From positions 1 through 64,000 of the forward strand of contig JAQWOV010000026.1 of assembly GCA_029245675.1 (NCBI GenBank): a stretch of 64,000 nt of DNA, in the 5' to 3' direction. The stretch is from Acidimicrobiales bacterium (GTDB lineage Bacteria; Actinomycetota; Acidimicrobiia; Acidimicrobiales; MedAcidi-G1). Made by a program: the position numbers and the translations under genes. The number at the start of each line of letters is the position of its first letter. Within the stretch, counting starts at the first letter, position 1. Under the pieces are notes generated by a model that searched no databases, was not told the DNA's origin, and was given only the letters and a program-made list of their open reading frames with translations. This document shows positions 25,357 through 33,097 of this stretch, one piece after another.

Positions 25357-27228
25357 ATGACAGCGACTCTTACTGAGCCTGCAAGTGTGTCTTCAGAAGG
25401 TGCTGTTGAGACTGTGGCTTCCCTTGCCCAAGAATGGGCTAAGAATCGTCCGAAACAAATAGCCTTACGTGAAAAAGATTTTGGTATATGGCAGGAATAT
25501 AGCTGGGAGAAAACATGGGATCTCATTCTTGATGCCGCTCATGGATTATTAGCATTAGGTATCCAGTCGGGTTCCAGAGTTTCCATTCAGTCAGAAGACC
25601 GCCCAGAATGGGTCATTCTTGATTTAGCTGCTGTTGCAGTACGTGGAGTCACTGTCGGTTTATATCCAACAAATCCAGCTGCTGAAGTCGAATACCTATT
25701 AACAGATTGTGGCTCGAAAATACATTTCGCTGAAGATCAAGAACAAGTTGATCGAGTACTAGAAATAGATCAAACGGCCTTACCTGAATTAACGCATATT
25801 CTTTACACCGAACCACGTGGTGTTGTGAGCTATAACGATGACCGGCTTCTTTACTGGGAAGACTTTTTAGAAACAGGGCGTGCGCATCGCCGAGACCACG
25901 CTGGAGCAGTCGAAAAAAGAATGGCAGAAGCTAAAGGCGAAGATGTCATGACTCTGGTGTACACATCTGGAACCACCGGACCGCCAAAAGGGGCAATGCT
26001 GACTAACGACAATGTTGCGTTTGCTTTAACGCGCCTAACAGGAGAAAACGGGTTACGAGGCAACCGAAAACCTACTTCTGATGACTTAGTTTTAACCTAC
26101 TTACCTTTATGCCATGTCGCTGAACGTGTCTTTTCCACATGGCATCTTGTTAGTTGCGGATTGACACTTAATTTTGCTGAATCAATAGACACTGTTCAAC
26201 TCAACTTACGTGAAATACAACCAACCATATTTTTTGCTGTTCCTCGTATCTGGGAAAGAATGCACGCTTCAGTTCTCATAAAAGGAAATGACGCTTCATT
26301 ATTTAAACGAACGTTATTGAAAGTTGGACTCAAGTTATCTGCAATCATCGGGAAAGAAAAAGTAGCAAATAACGGAAAACACACCGTAAAAAGTTGGCTG
26401 CTCAATTTAATTGGATACCCAATTATTTTTCGAGCTTTACTTGAACGAATTGGACTTCGACGCTGTTGGCATGCTGGTTCCGGAGCGGCCCCCATTTCAT
26501 CAGAGATTCTTGAATTTTTTATGGGTATAGGTGTACCTGTATACGAACTATATGGGATGACAGAAAATTCAGCTGTGGCAACCACAAATCTTCCTGGCCG
26601 TTTGAAATTAGGAACAGTAGGAGAACCATATGCTGATATCGGTTTTCGAATTGATGAAGTAACAGGAGAAATCCAAACAAAACACCCTGCCGTTTTTGCT
26701 GGATATTGGAACAAACCAGAAAAGACTAAAGAAACTTTCACTGAAGATGGGTGGTTAAGAACTGGCGATGTCGGTGAATGGGTTGACGGAACTCATGTGC
26801 GAATTGTTGACCGGATGAAAGACATCATCATTACATCTGGAGGCAAAAATATTTCTCCTTCAGAAATTGAAAACAGTCTAAAAGCATCAATTTATGTAAA
26901 AGAAGCCATGGTTATTGGAGATAGGAGAAAGTTTCTTTCAGCCCTTATCGGGATCGAACTTGAAACCGTCGGAGATTGGGCTTTAAGGAAAAATATTCCC
27001 TACACCACGTATAGAGATTTATCTGAAAAAGAAGAAGTGATTGAATTAATACAAAATGTCATCAATGAAACAAATGAAAAATTTGCTCGAGTTGAAACAA
27101 TTCGAAAGTTTAAGATGATTCCAAAAGAGTTAGATCATGAAGATGGTGAATTAACTGCAACTCAGAAACTAAAACGCTCATCAATGGAAGACATGTTTAG
27201 CGATTTAGTGGAATCGATGTATCAATGA
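25357..27228 (+). CDS. Long-chain acyl-CoA synthetase (AMP-forming)
   Basis: A 623-residue adenylate-forming enzyme. Seen: the P-loop YTSGTTGPPKGAML (near 200), YLPLCHVAERV, the adenine-binding YELYGMTE (near 400), WLRTGDVGEW and IVDRMKDIIITSGGKNISPSEIE. The overall form is that of long-chain (FAA1-type) synthetases. It activates a fatty or similar carboxylic acid to its CoA ester. It is the first gene of a seven-gene operon with a complete branched-chain-type ABC importer, which suggests the imported compound is the acid activated here. A GGGGGGG tract 5 bp before the ATG serves as the ribosome site. Confidence 0.9.
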   Translation: MTATLTEPASVSSEGAVETVASLAQEWAKNRPKQIALREKDFGIWQEYSWEKTWDLILDAAHGLLALGIQSGSRVSIQSEDRPEWVILDLAAVAVRGVTVGLYPTNPAAEVEYLLTDCGSKIHFAEDQEQVDRVLEIDQTALPELTHILYTEPRGVVSYNDDRLLYWEDFLETGRAHRRDHAGAVEKRMAEAKGEDVMTLVYTSGTTGPPKGAMLTNDNVAFALTRLTGENGLRGNRKPTSDDLVLTYLPLCHVAERVFSTWHLVSCGLTLNFAESIDTVQLNLREIQPTIFFAVPRIWERMHASVLIKGNDASLFKRTLLKVGLKLSAIIGKEKVANNGKHTVKSWLLNLIGYPIIFRALLERIGLRRCWHAGSGAAPISSEILEFFMGIGVPVYELYGMTENSAVATTNLPGRLKLGTVGEPYADIGFRIDEVTGEIQTKHPAVFAGYWNKPEKTKETFTEDGWLRTGDVGEWVDGTHVRIVDRMKDIIITSGGKNISPSEIENSLKASIYVKEAMVIGDRRKFLSALIGIELETVGDWALRKNIPYTTYRDLSEKEEVIELIQNVINETNEKFARVETIRKFKMIPKELDHEDGELTATQKLKRSSMEDMFSDLVESMYQ

Positions 27229-28199
27229 CAACAATCCCAATGCTTTTTGCAGCTTCCACTTTTGACGTATTCGTGCAAACCTTTTTTAAGGCACTTGCTC
27301 TCGGCTCTCTTTATTCCATGCTTGCGCTTGGTTTTGTCCTCATATTTAAAGCAACACAAACAGTCAATTTTTCTCACGGAGCTTTAGCTCTAGCCGGGAC
27401 TTGGTTTTTATCCATGATCTTCATGGATTGGGATATCCCTGGACGTTGGCTCCCTGGCCCACACTGGCTTCATTGGGGCATCGCACTGTTGCTTGCTATG
27501 TCAGTAACAGCAGTATTTGGATTAATTATTGAACGGTTAACAATTCGTCCGATGATTGGCGAGCCTGTTTTTTCGATGGCCGTTATCACATTGGGACTAG
27601 AAGTAATTATTCGCGCAGTTGCTGATGATGCTGTACGTCTTGTCCCGAGAAATCTTGGCATCCCTTGGGGTAGCGACACTTTTAGTCTTGGCGGTGCTTC
27701 CGTTGCTTGGTCATATGTAGCAGCAGCGGTCATGGCAGCTTTTGTGTTCATTGTCGTCTGGCGTTTCCTTCGCACAAGAACCGGAGTAGCCATGCAGGCA
27801 ACAGCATTTGACCAAGAAGCTGCATTGGCACAAGGAATAAATGTCGGGATGATATTTGCAATTGCATGGGCAGCAGGTTCAGCTTTAGCTGCTGCTGCAG
27901 GAATTTTTGCATCGATGTCACCATGGGCAGCCGCCGGAGTAGCCAGTCGAGAGGGAGCTTTTTTTGCTTTCCGTGCTCTACCCGCAGTAATTGTTGGTGG
28001 TCTTGACTCTGTTGTCGGAGCTCTAGCTGGAGGAATGCTTATAGGGTTTGTTGAAATTTTTGCTGGACAATATCTCTCAAGTTACGCAAATATTTTGGGA
28101 TACGGTTACCAACAAGTCATTCCTTATGTAGTAATGCTGATAGCCCTACTAATAAGACCTTACGGCTTGTTTGGGACTGAAGAGGTACGCCGAGTATGA
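27225..28199 (+). CDS. livH: Branched-chain amino acid-type ABC transporter permease (LivH family)
   Basis: A 324-residue inner-membrane permease with about eight membrane segments and the LivH motifs LGSLYSMLALGFVLIFKATQTVNFSHG near the N-terminus and ALPAVIVGGLDSVVGALAGG late in the sequence. It pairs with the LivM-type permease encoded next. The start overlaps the acyl-CoA synthetase stop and the stop overlaps livM as ATGA. The substrate cannot be read from the permease; in this context an organic acid is as likely as an amino acid. Confidence 0.9.
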   Translation: MTTIPMLFAASTFDVFVQTFFKALALGSLYSMLALGFVLIFKATQTVNFSHGALALAGTWFLSMIFMDWDIPGRWLPGPHWLHWGIALLLAMSVTAVFGLIIERLTIRPMIGEPVFSMAVITLGLEVIIRAVADDAVRLVPRNLGIPWGSDTFSLGGASVAWSYVAAAVMAAFVFIVVWRFLRTRTGVAMQATAFDQEAALAQGINVGMIFAIAWAAGSALAAAAGIFASMSPWAAAGVASREGAFFAFRALPAVIVGGLDSVVGALAGGMLIGFVEIFAGQYLSSYANILGYGYQQVIPYVVMLIALLIRPYGLFGTEEVRRV

Positions 28200-29449
28200 G
28201 AGGCCGGCCGAACCTTTACACCTCTTACGCTTCTGAATCGCGCTTGTTCCCAACCCGCACCCAACAAGTTGGAGTCGGCATCGCATTTATCCTCCTGCTT
28301 CTTATGCCATTTGATCTCCCCGTGATTGATCAAATACCACTTATTCGTTTCCTTGGAGATAACTCGTGGCTTCGCATCGTAAATAGAATGTTTATCTTTT
28401 GTATAGCTGCGCTTGGTTTGAATATTCTTCAAGGCCTCGCAGGCCAGGTCTCTTTAGGTCACGCATTTTTTATGGGCGTAGGCGCATACACCGCAGTCCT
28501 TGTTGGTGGTCCAAGTACAACAAGCCTTTGGGGATGGGGACTACCAATTTGGATCTGGTTACCTGCATCAGGAGTGGTAGCCGCATTGATAGGCATTCTT
28601 ATAGCTCCTGCGGCAGTAAGAGTAAGGGGACTGTACTTAGCCATCACAACTCTTGGACTTGTTTTCATCGGATTACATTTATCTCGAGTTTTTCCTGAAA
28701 TTGCTGGACCAGGATCACTTGGACGTAAGTGGCCAAAGCTTGAAATAAGATTTTGGAAAGAAGAAAACTCATTTCTTGATTTCTCTTCAGACGGGCACTG
28801 GTTTTGGTTTGATATAACCGATAATCAAAAAACTTATTATTTATTACTTGCGCTTCTAATACTTTTCTCCTTATGGGCAGCAAACTTGGCACGAAGCCGC
28901 ACAGGACGTGCACTAGCAGCAATTCGCGACCAAGACGTAGCCGCTGAAATTATGGGAGTGCCCGAAACAAAATATAAAACTATCGCATTTGCAATTTCTT
29001 CCTTTTATGCAGGAGTCGCTGGTGCTCTAGCCGCATCTTTCGTGGGACAAGTACCTCCGGAACAATGGGATTTAATCTTATCTGTAGAGTTCGTAGCGAT
29101 TCTTCTCATTGGAGGAATGGGAAGAATTTCAGGAGCACTTGCTGGAACATTCTTTGTCGTCCTATCTCCACGATTTGTTGAAGAAATAATCGAATGGATG
29201 ACCGAACAAGCTGAGGGAGATGGAGCATTCTCCGGTATGTGGGATGGCATCATCTCACTAGGTTCCGGTGACTTTGGAATCATTTCGGTTAGCGAAACAG
29301 CCCTTGGCTACCCGATTCCCTATAGTTCACTTGATGAGATTATCTATGGCTTATTGATAGTCGTATTTATGTTATTTGAACCTTTAGGCCTTTACGGAAT
29401 CTGGATAAATATACGAAACTATTGGAAAGGTTGGCCTTTCAGTTACTGA
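28196..29449 (+). CDS. livM: Branched-chain amino acid-type ABC transporter permease (LivM family)
   Basis: A 417-residue permease with the LivM signature LNILQGLAGQVSLGHAFFMGVGAYTA (about 75-100), VRVRGLYLAITTLG, a C-terminal EFVAILLIGGMGRISGALAG and a final hydrophobic helix. It is longer than many LivM proteins because of an extra acidic loop (about 320-355). It forms the transmembrane dimer with the LivH protein. Confidence 0.9.
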   Translation: MRGRPNLYTSYASESRLFPTRTQQVGVGIAFILLLLMPFDLPVIDQIPLIRFLGDNSWLRIVNRMFIFCIAALGLNILQGLAGQVSLGHAFFMGVGAYTAVLVGGPSTTSLWGWGLPIWIWLPASGVVAALIGILIAPAAVRVRGLYLAITTLGLVFIGLHLSRVFPEIAGPGSLGRKWPKLEIRFWKEENSFLDFSSDGHWFWFDITDNQKTYYLLLALLILFSLWAANLARSRTGRALAAIRDQDVAAEIMGVPETKYKTIAFAISSFYAGVAGALAASFVGQVPPEQWDLILSVEFVAILLIGGMGRISGALAGTFFVVLSPRFVEEIIEWMTEQAEGDGAFSGMWDGIISLGSGDFGIISVSETALGYPIPYSSLDEIIYGLLIVVFMLFEPLGLYGIWINIRNYWKGWPFSY

Positions 29450-29510
29450 ATCGCTTAAAAGATCTCTGGCTATACGCCTGAGCACAATCCCAAAGAGAGG
29501 GGAAAAAAAT

Positions 29511-30935
29511 ATGAAACACGTGTCGAAATTGCTAGCAATTCTGCTGGCCTTCACGGTTGTCGCTGCAGCTTGCGGTAGTGACGAAGATTCTTCGTCATCC
29601 TCAGCATCAGCGTCATCATCAGCTACAGCTGAGACTGAAGCCCCGGCAGAGACTGAAGCTCCTGCCGAGACTGAAGCCCCAGCAGAAACTGAGGCTCCAG
29701 CTGAAGAGGCTGAAGTTGCTTATGATTACGGAGTTACTGAGGATACAATCAGAGTTGGCGCAATCGCTGATTTAAGTGGTCCTTTTGCTCCACTTGTAGT
29801 TCAAATCATTGCAGCTCAGACCACTTACTGGGACCGAGTAAATGAAAACGGTGGCATTGCCGGCAAAATGGTTGACTTCTGGATAGAAGACAACGCCTAC
29901 GATGTTCCAACACATCTCGAAAAATATGAAGAGATGAGTGCAGATGACGGAGTTGTCTTCTTAAGTCAATCCACAGGTTCACCACACACTGCTGCAATAG
30001 CAGAGGCCCTTGTTGAAGATGGTTTAGGAGCTATTCCACTTTCGTGGTACTCCGGTTGGCCAGATCCGGCATTTGGTGAAAACGTATTTGAGTCCTACAC
30101 AAGTTATTGCTATGAATCCATTAACGCAGTGGACTATTTAGCATCAAATGTTGTAGAAGGCGATGCAAAACTTGCCATTCTTTCCTATCCAGGTGAATAC
30201 GGCCAAGATGGTGCAGCAGGAGCAAAGATTGCTGCTGAAGCACTCGGTATTGAAGTCGTTTATGACGGCGAAGGTGCAGTAATTCCTGGTGCCGACCAGA
30301 CCCCAGTAATCGCTGGATTAGTTGACTCCGGAGCCAACCTTGTATGGGTTACTACTGGACCAAGTCTTCTTGCCGAACTTATGGGTGGTGCTGCTGCTGA
30401 AGGATTCAGTGCAATTTGGTCAGGTAACTCACCAACATACAGCTACGTCCTTCTTGGAACAGCCCTTGCCCCTGTGCTTGATTCTTCCTTCTACCAGTCA
30501 ACTTACACTTTGACCTGGAATGCAGGAGATACACCAGGTATGTCAGACATGGTTTCTGCATTAGAAGCAGCTATGCCTAATGACCCCGTGTCTGATTCAT
30601 ACACAATCGGTTGGACTGAAGCTATGGCAGCTCATCAAATCCTTGAAGCTGCTGCTGCTGCTGGTGACTTAACACGAGCCGGCGTTATTGCTGCAGCCAA
30701 TTCAACTCTCGTGGATTATATGGGTCTTGCTCCGAACCAAGGTTATGGTGGCGAGCCAAATGACTACATTGTGCGCGAGTCATACATATTTGATATCCAA
30801 GCTGATCTATATGATGCTGAAGCAACTATTTCAAGTGGCGGAAGCACCGGTTCAGTTCTGATGAATGGCGGACCATTCGTTTCAGATATCACTGCTGCAC
30901 ACGTGTACGAAGGTGCATGTTTTAAAGCTGAATAA
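29511..30935 (+). CDS. ABC transporter substrate-binding lipoprotein (Peripla_BP_6 type)
   Basis: A 474-residue lipoprotein: signal with lipobox VAAAC, a Ser/Ala-rich stretch, four ETEAPA repeats, then a periplasmic-binding fold beginning VTEDTIRVGAIADLSGPFAP. The body matches receptors for branched-chain amino acids, amides and aromatic or aliphatic acids. AGAGAGGGG lies 8 bases before the ATG. A strong hairpin directly after the stop separates it from the ATPase genes and would favour higher expression of the receptor, which these systems need in excess. Confidence 0.9.
   Translation: MKHVSKLLAILLAFTVVAAACGSDEDSSSSSASASSSATAETEAPAETEAPAETEAPAETEAPAEEAEVAYDYGVTEDTIRVGAIADLSGPFAPLVVQIIAAQTTYWDRVNENGGIAGKMVDFWIEDNAYDVPTHLEKYEEMSADDGVVFLSQSTGSPHTAAIAEALVEDGLGAIPLSWYSGWPDPAFGENVFESYTSYCYESINAVDYLASNVVEGDAKLAILSYPGEYGQDGAAGAKIAAEALGIEVVYDGEGAVIPGADQTPVIAGLVDSGANLVWVTTGPSLLAELMGGAAAEGFSAIWSGNSPTYSYVLLGTALAPVLDSSFYQSTYTLTWNAGDTPGMSDMVSALEAAMPNDPVSDSYTIGWTEAMAAHQILEAAAAAGDLTRAGVIAAANSTLVDYMGLAPNQGYGGEPNDYIVRESYIFDIQADLYDAEATISSGGSTGSVLMNGGPFVSDITAAHVYEGACFKAE
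29631..29702. repeat. 18-bp coding minisatellite, four copies (ETEAPA)
   Basis: Four consecutive 18-bp units (29631-29648, 29649-29666, 29667-29684, 29685-29702), based on GAGACTGAAGCCCCGGCA with scattered changes, encode the Glu-Thr-Glu-Ala-Pro-Ala spacer between the lipid anchor and the binding domain of the receptor lipoprotein. Confidence 0.85.
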
Positions 30936-30940
30936 AACTA

Positions 30941-30972
30941 TTTGGGGTGGCCGGTTAGCCGGCCACCCCAAA
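30941..30972 (+). terminator. Intercistronic hairpin between receptor and ATPase genes
   Basis: TTTGGGGTGGCCGG and CCGGCCACCCCAAA form a perfect 14-bp stem around a TTAG loop, 5 bp after the receptor gene stop. No T-run follows, so it is better read as a 3'-stabilising or attenuating hairpin inside the operon than as a full terminator. Confidence 0.7.
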
Positions 30973-31003
30973 CATTCAAAATAATAGAAACCCCAGGAAC
31001 CCA

Positions 31004-31798
31004 ATGCTTGAAATCGCCAACTTAGAAGTCGTTTATAACGAAGTAGTTCTCGTTTTACGCGGCCTTTCAATTGAAGTGCCACAAGGAGACATTGTCGCGT
31101 TACTGGGAAGCAACGGTGCGGGGAAAACAACCACGACTCGCGCTATCACAGGCCTTTTAGATGTGCATGAAGGAAAAGTTACTAAGGGGTCTATCAGATT
31201 TAACGGTGAACAAATCGACAACAAAAACCCTTCAACAATTGTTCGCGGTGGCATAAGCCAAGTGTTAGAAGGTCGAAGAATATTCGCTGAACTTACTGTG
31301 GATGAAAATTTAACGGCTGGAGCAATCACTAGTAAAGATAAGGCAGCTGTAAAAACAGCACATGAACGAGTAATGACAATGTTCCCTGTTCTTTCAGAAC
31401 GGCGAAAATCAATCGCAGGTTATCTATCTGGCGGAGAACAACAAATGCTTGCAATAGGAAGAGCACTCATGGTTGATCCAAAACTTCTTATTTTGGATGA
31501 ACCCTCATTAGGCCTCGCACCAAAACTTGTTGCTCAGATCCGAGACACGATTGTTGAAATTAATAAAGACGGCACAAGCGTTTTACTTATTGAACAAAAC
31601 GCAAATATGGCTTTATCAATAGCTAATTACGGATACATCATGGAAACCGGAAAAATTGTTATGGATGGTGTTGCCAGCAAACTTCTTAAAGATGAAGATG
31701 TACGAGAATTTTATTTAGGCCTCCACGGAGAAGGAACAGAACGAAAATCCTTCAGAGATGTTAAACACTACAAAAGAAGAAAGCGTTGGCTGTCATGA
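31004..31798 (+). CDS. livF: ABC transporter ATPase, LivF family
   Basis: A 264-residue ATPase with Walker A GSNGAGKTTTT, signature LSGGEQQMLAIGRAL, Walker B LLILDEPSLGL, the switch region LLIEQNAN (LivF-type, with Gln-Asn in place of the usual His) and the LivF-typical SQVLEGRRIFAELTVDENL. It has a basic C-terminal extension of about 25 residues. The stop overlaps the next ATPase gene as ATGA. Confidence 0.92.
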   Translation: MLEIANLEVVYNEVVLVLRGLSIEVPQGDIVALLGSNGAGKTTTTRAITGLLDVHEGKVTKGSIRFNGEQIDNKNPSTIVRGGISQVLEGRRIFAELTVDENLTAGAITSKDKAAVKTAHERVMTMFPVLSERRKSIAGYLSGGEQQMLAIGRALMVDPKLLILDEPSLGLAPKLVAQIRDTIVEINKDGTSVLLIEQNANMALSIANYGYIMETGKIVMDGVASKLLKDEDVREFYLGLHGEGTERKSFRDVKHYKRRKRWLS

Positions 31799-32586
31799 AT
31801 CAACCCCTTCTCGAAGTTAAAGACATAAGCCTTTCATTTAAAGGAGTGAAAGCTATTTCAAATGTTTCCTTTGAAGTTCAAGAAGGAGAACTCTTTTCAA
31901 TTATTGGCCCCAATGGCGCAGGAAAAACTTCAATATTCAACAGCATCAGCCAGGTCTACCGACCACAAGAAGGCGATATTTGTTGGAAAGGAAAAAGTAT
32001 TACTGGCCAACGACCTGACAAAGTGGCAGGTCTTGGTATCGCACGAACTTTTCAAAACATAGAACTTTTTCCTCACATGACAGTTTTAGAAAATCTACTT
32101 CTCGGCAGGCACGTGCGGATGAAAAGATCTTGGCTGGCGGGAGCCTTATGGTTAGGTCCCGCTAAGAAAGAGGAAATGGAGCACCGTCTTGCGGTTGAAG
32201 ACATTATTGACTTTCTTGAAATTGAAGAATGGCGTAAACACCCAGTCGCACTACTCCCGTATGGATTTCAAAAGAGAGTAGAACTCGGAAGAGCCCTTGC
32301 TATGAACCCAGAACTACTTTTATTAGATGAACCAGTCGCAGGAATGAATCTTGAAGAGACTGAAGATATGGCTCGATTTATTCTTGATATTCGACGCGAA
32401 CTAGGAATATCAATGGTTCTCGTTGAACATGACATGAGCTTTGTTATGGATATAGCAGATCAAGTCATGGTTCTAGATTTCGGCCAAAAGATTTCTGAAG
32501 GGACACCAGAACAGGTACAAAAAGATCCAGCAGTTATCGCTGCGTATCTTGGTGATGAAGAAGGCTTAGCGTTAGACACTGACTGA
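31795..32586 (+). CDS. livG: ABC transporter ATPase, LivG family
   Basis: A 263-residue ATPase with Walker A GPNGAGKTSIFN, a signature region reading LPYGFQKRVELGRAL in place of the canonical LSGGQ (as in other LivG proteins), Walker B LLLLDEPVAGM, and the LVEHDMSFVMD switch. The ARTFQNIELFPHMTVLENLL block is characteristic. I took the ATG at 31795, coupled to the previous stop, rather than a TTG nine bases upstream. Confidence 0.92.
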   Translation: MNQPLLEVKDISLSFKGVKAISNVSFEVQEGELFSIIGPNGAGKTSIFNSISQVYRPQEGDICWKGKSITGQRPDKVAGLGIARTFQNIELFPHMTVLENLLLGRHVRMKRSWLAGALWLGPAKKEEMEHRLAVEDIIDFLEIEEWRKHPVALLPYGFQKRVELGRALAMNPELLLLDEPVAGMNLEETEDMARFILDIRRELGISMVLVEHDMSFVMDIADQVMVLDFGQKISEGTPEQVQKDPAVIAAYLGDEEGLALDTD

Positions 32587-32587
32587 T

Positions 32588-33097
32588 ATGGCATCTGAAG
32601 ATTTTGGTGCACGACAGTTCAGCGAAATGGCTGTTAGTCGGGTAACTAATGAACTCGAACATCCGGATTTAAAACTTTTTCTCTTGTCGTTTCTATTTTC
32701 ACGCACTTCAACCCAGTTTGCTCGTCACGTAGAATCACATGTTCACCGTCCATCTGGATTGACATGGACTGGATTCCGAATCTTATTTACTGTTTGGGTT
32801 TGCGGAAGCATGGAATCAAACCGTGTCGCTCGGTTTTCCGGTCTTTCTCGAGCATCTGTTTCAAGTGCGCTTAGGACATTAGAACGTGATCAACTAATAA
32901 CGAGAAAAAATGGAAGTGATGATCGGCGAGTCGTATTTGTTGGTTTAACCACTAAAGGAAAAAACGCGGTTAAAGATGCTTACGTTGAACAACACCAAGC
33001 CGAACAAGATTTTTATGGCGTTCTTACAGATCAAGAAAAAGAAATATTGACTGACCTTATTGAAAAAATTCTACTCTCTTCAGCAGACGAGATTTAA
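32588..33097 (+). CDS. MarR-family transcriptional regulator
   Basis: A 169-residue winged-helix protein. The recognition region reads NRVARFSGLSRASVSSALRTLERDQLITRK, followed by the wing DDRRVVFVGLTTKGKNAV. MarR proteins are dimeric repressors released by small, often aromatic or acyl-CoA, ligands. As the last gene of the synthetase-transporter operon, starting 1 bp after livG, it probably controls this operon in response to the transported compound or its CoA ester. Its end overlaps the convergent dehydrogenase gene by 4 bp. Confidence 0.88.
   Translation: MASEDFGARQFSEMAVSRVTNELEHPDLKLFLLSFLFSRTSTQFARHVESHVHRPSGLTWTGFRILFTVWVCGSMESNRVARFSGLSRASVSSALRTLERDQLITRKNGSDDRRVVFVGLTTKGKNAVKDAYVEQHQAEQDFYGVLTDQEKEILTDLIEKILLSSADEI

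Noticed and set aside
29450-29510. Riboswitch before the receptor gene
   Set aside because: The gap is only 61 bp and holds a ribosome site but no recognisable aptamer fold.
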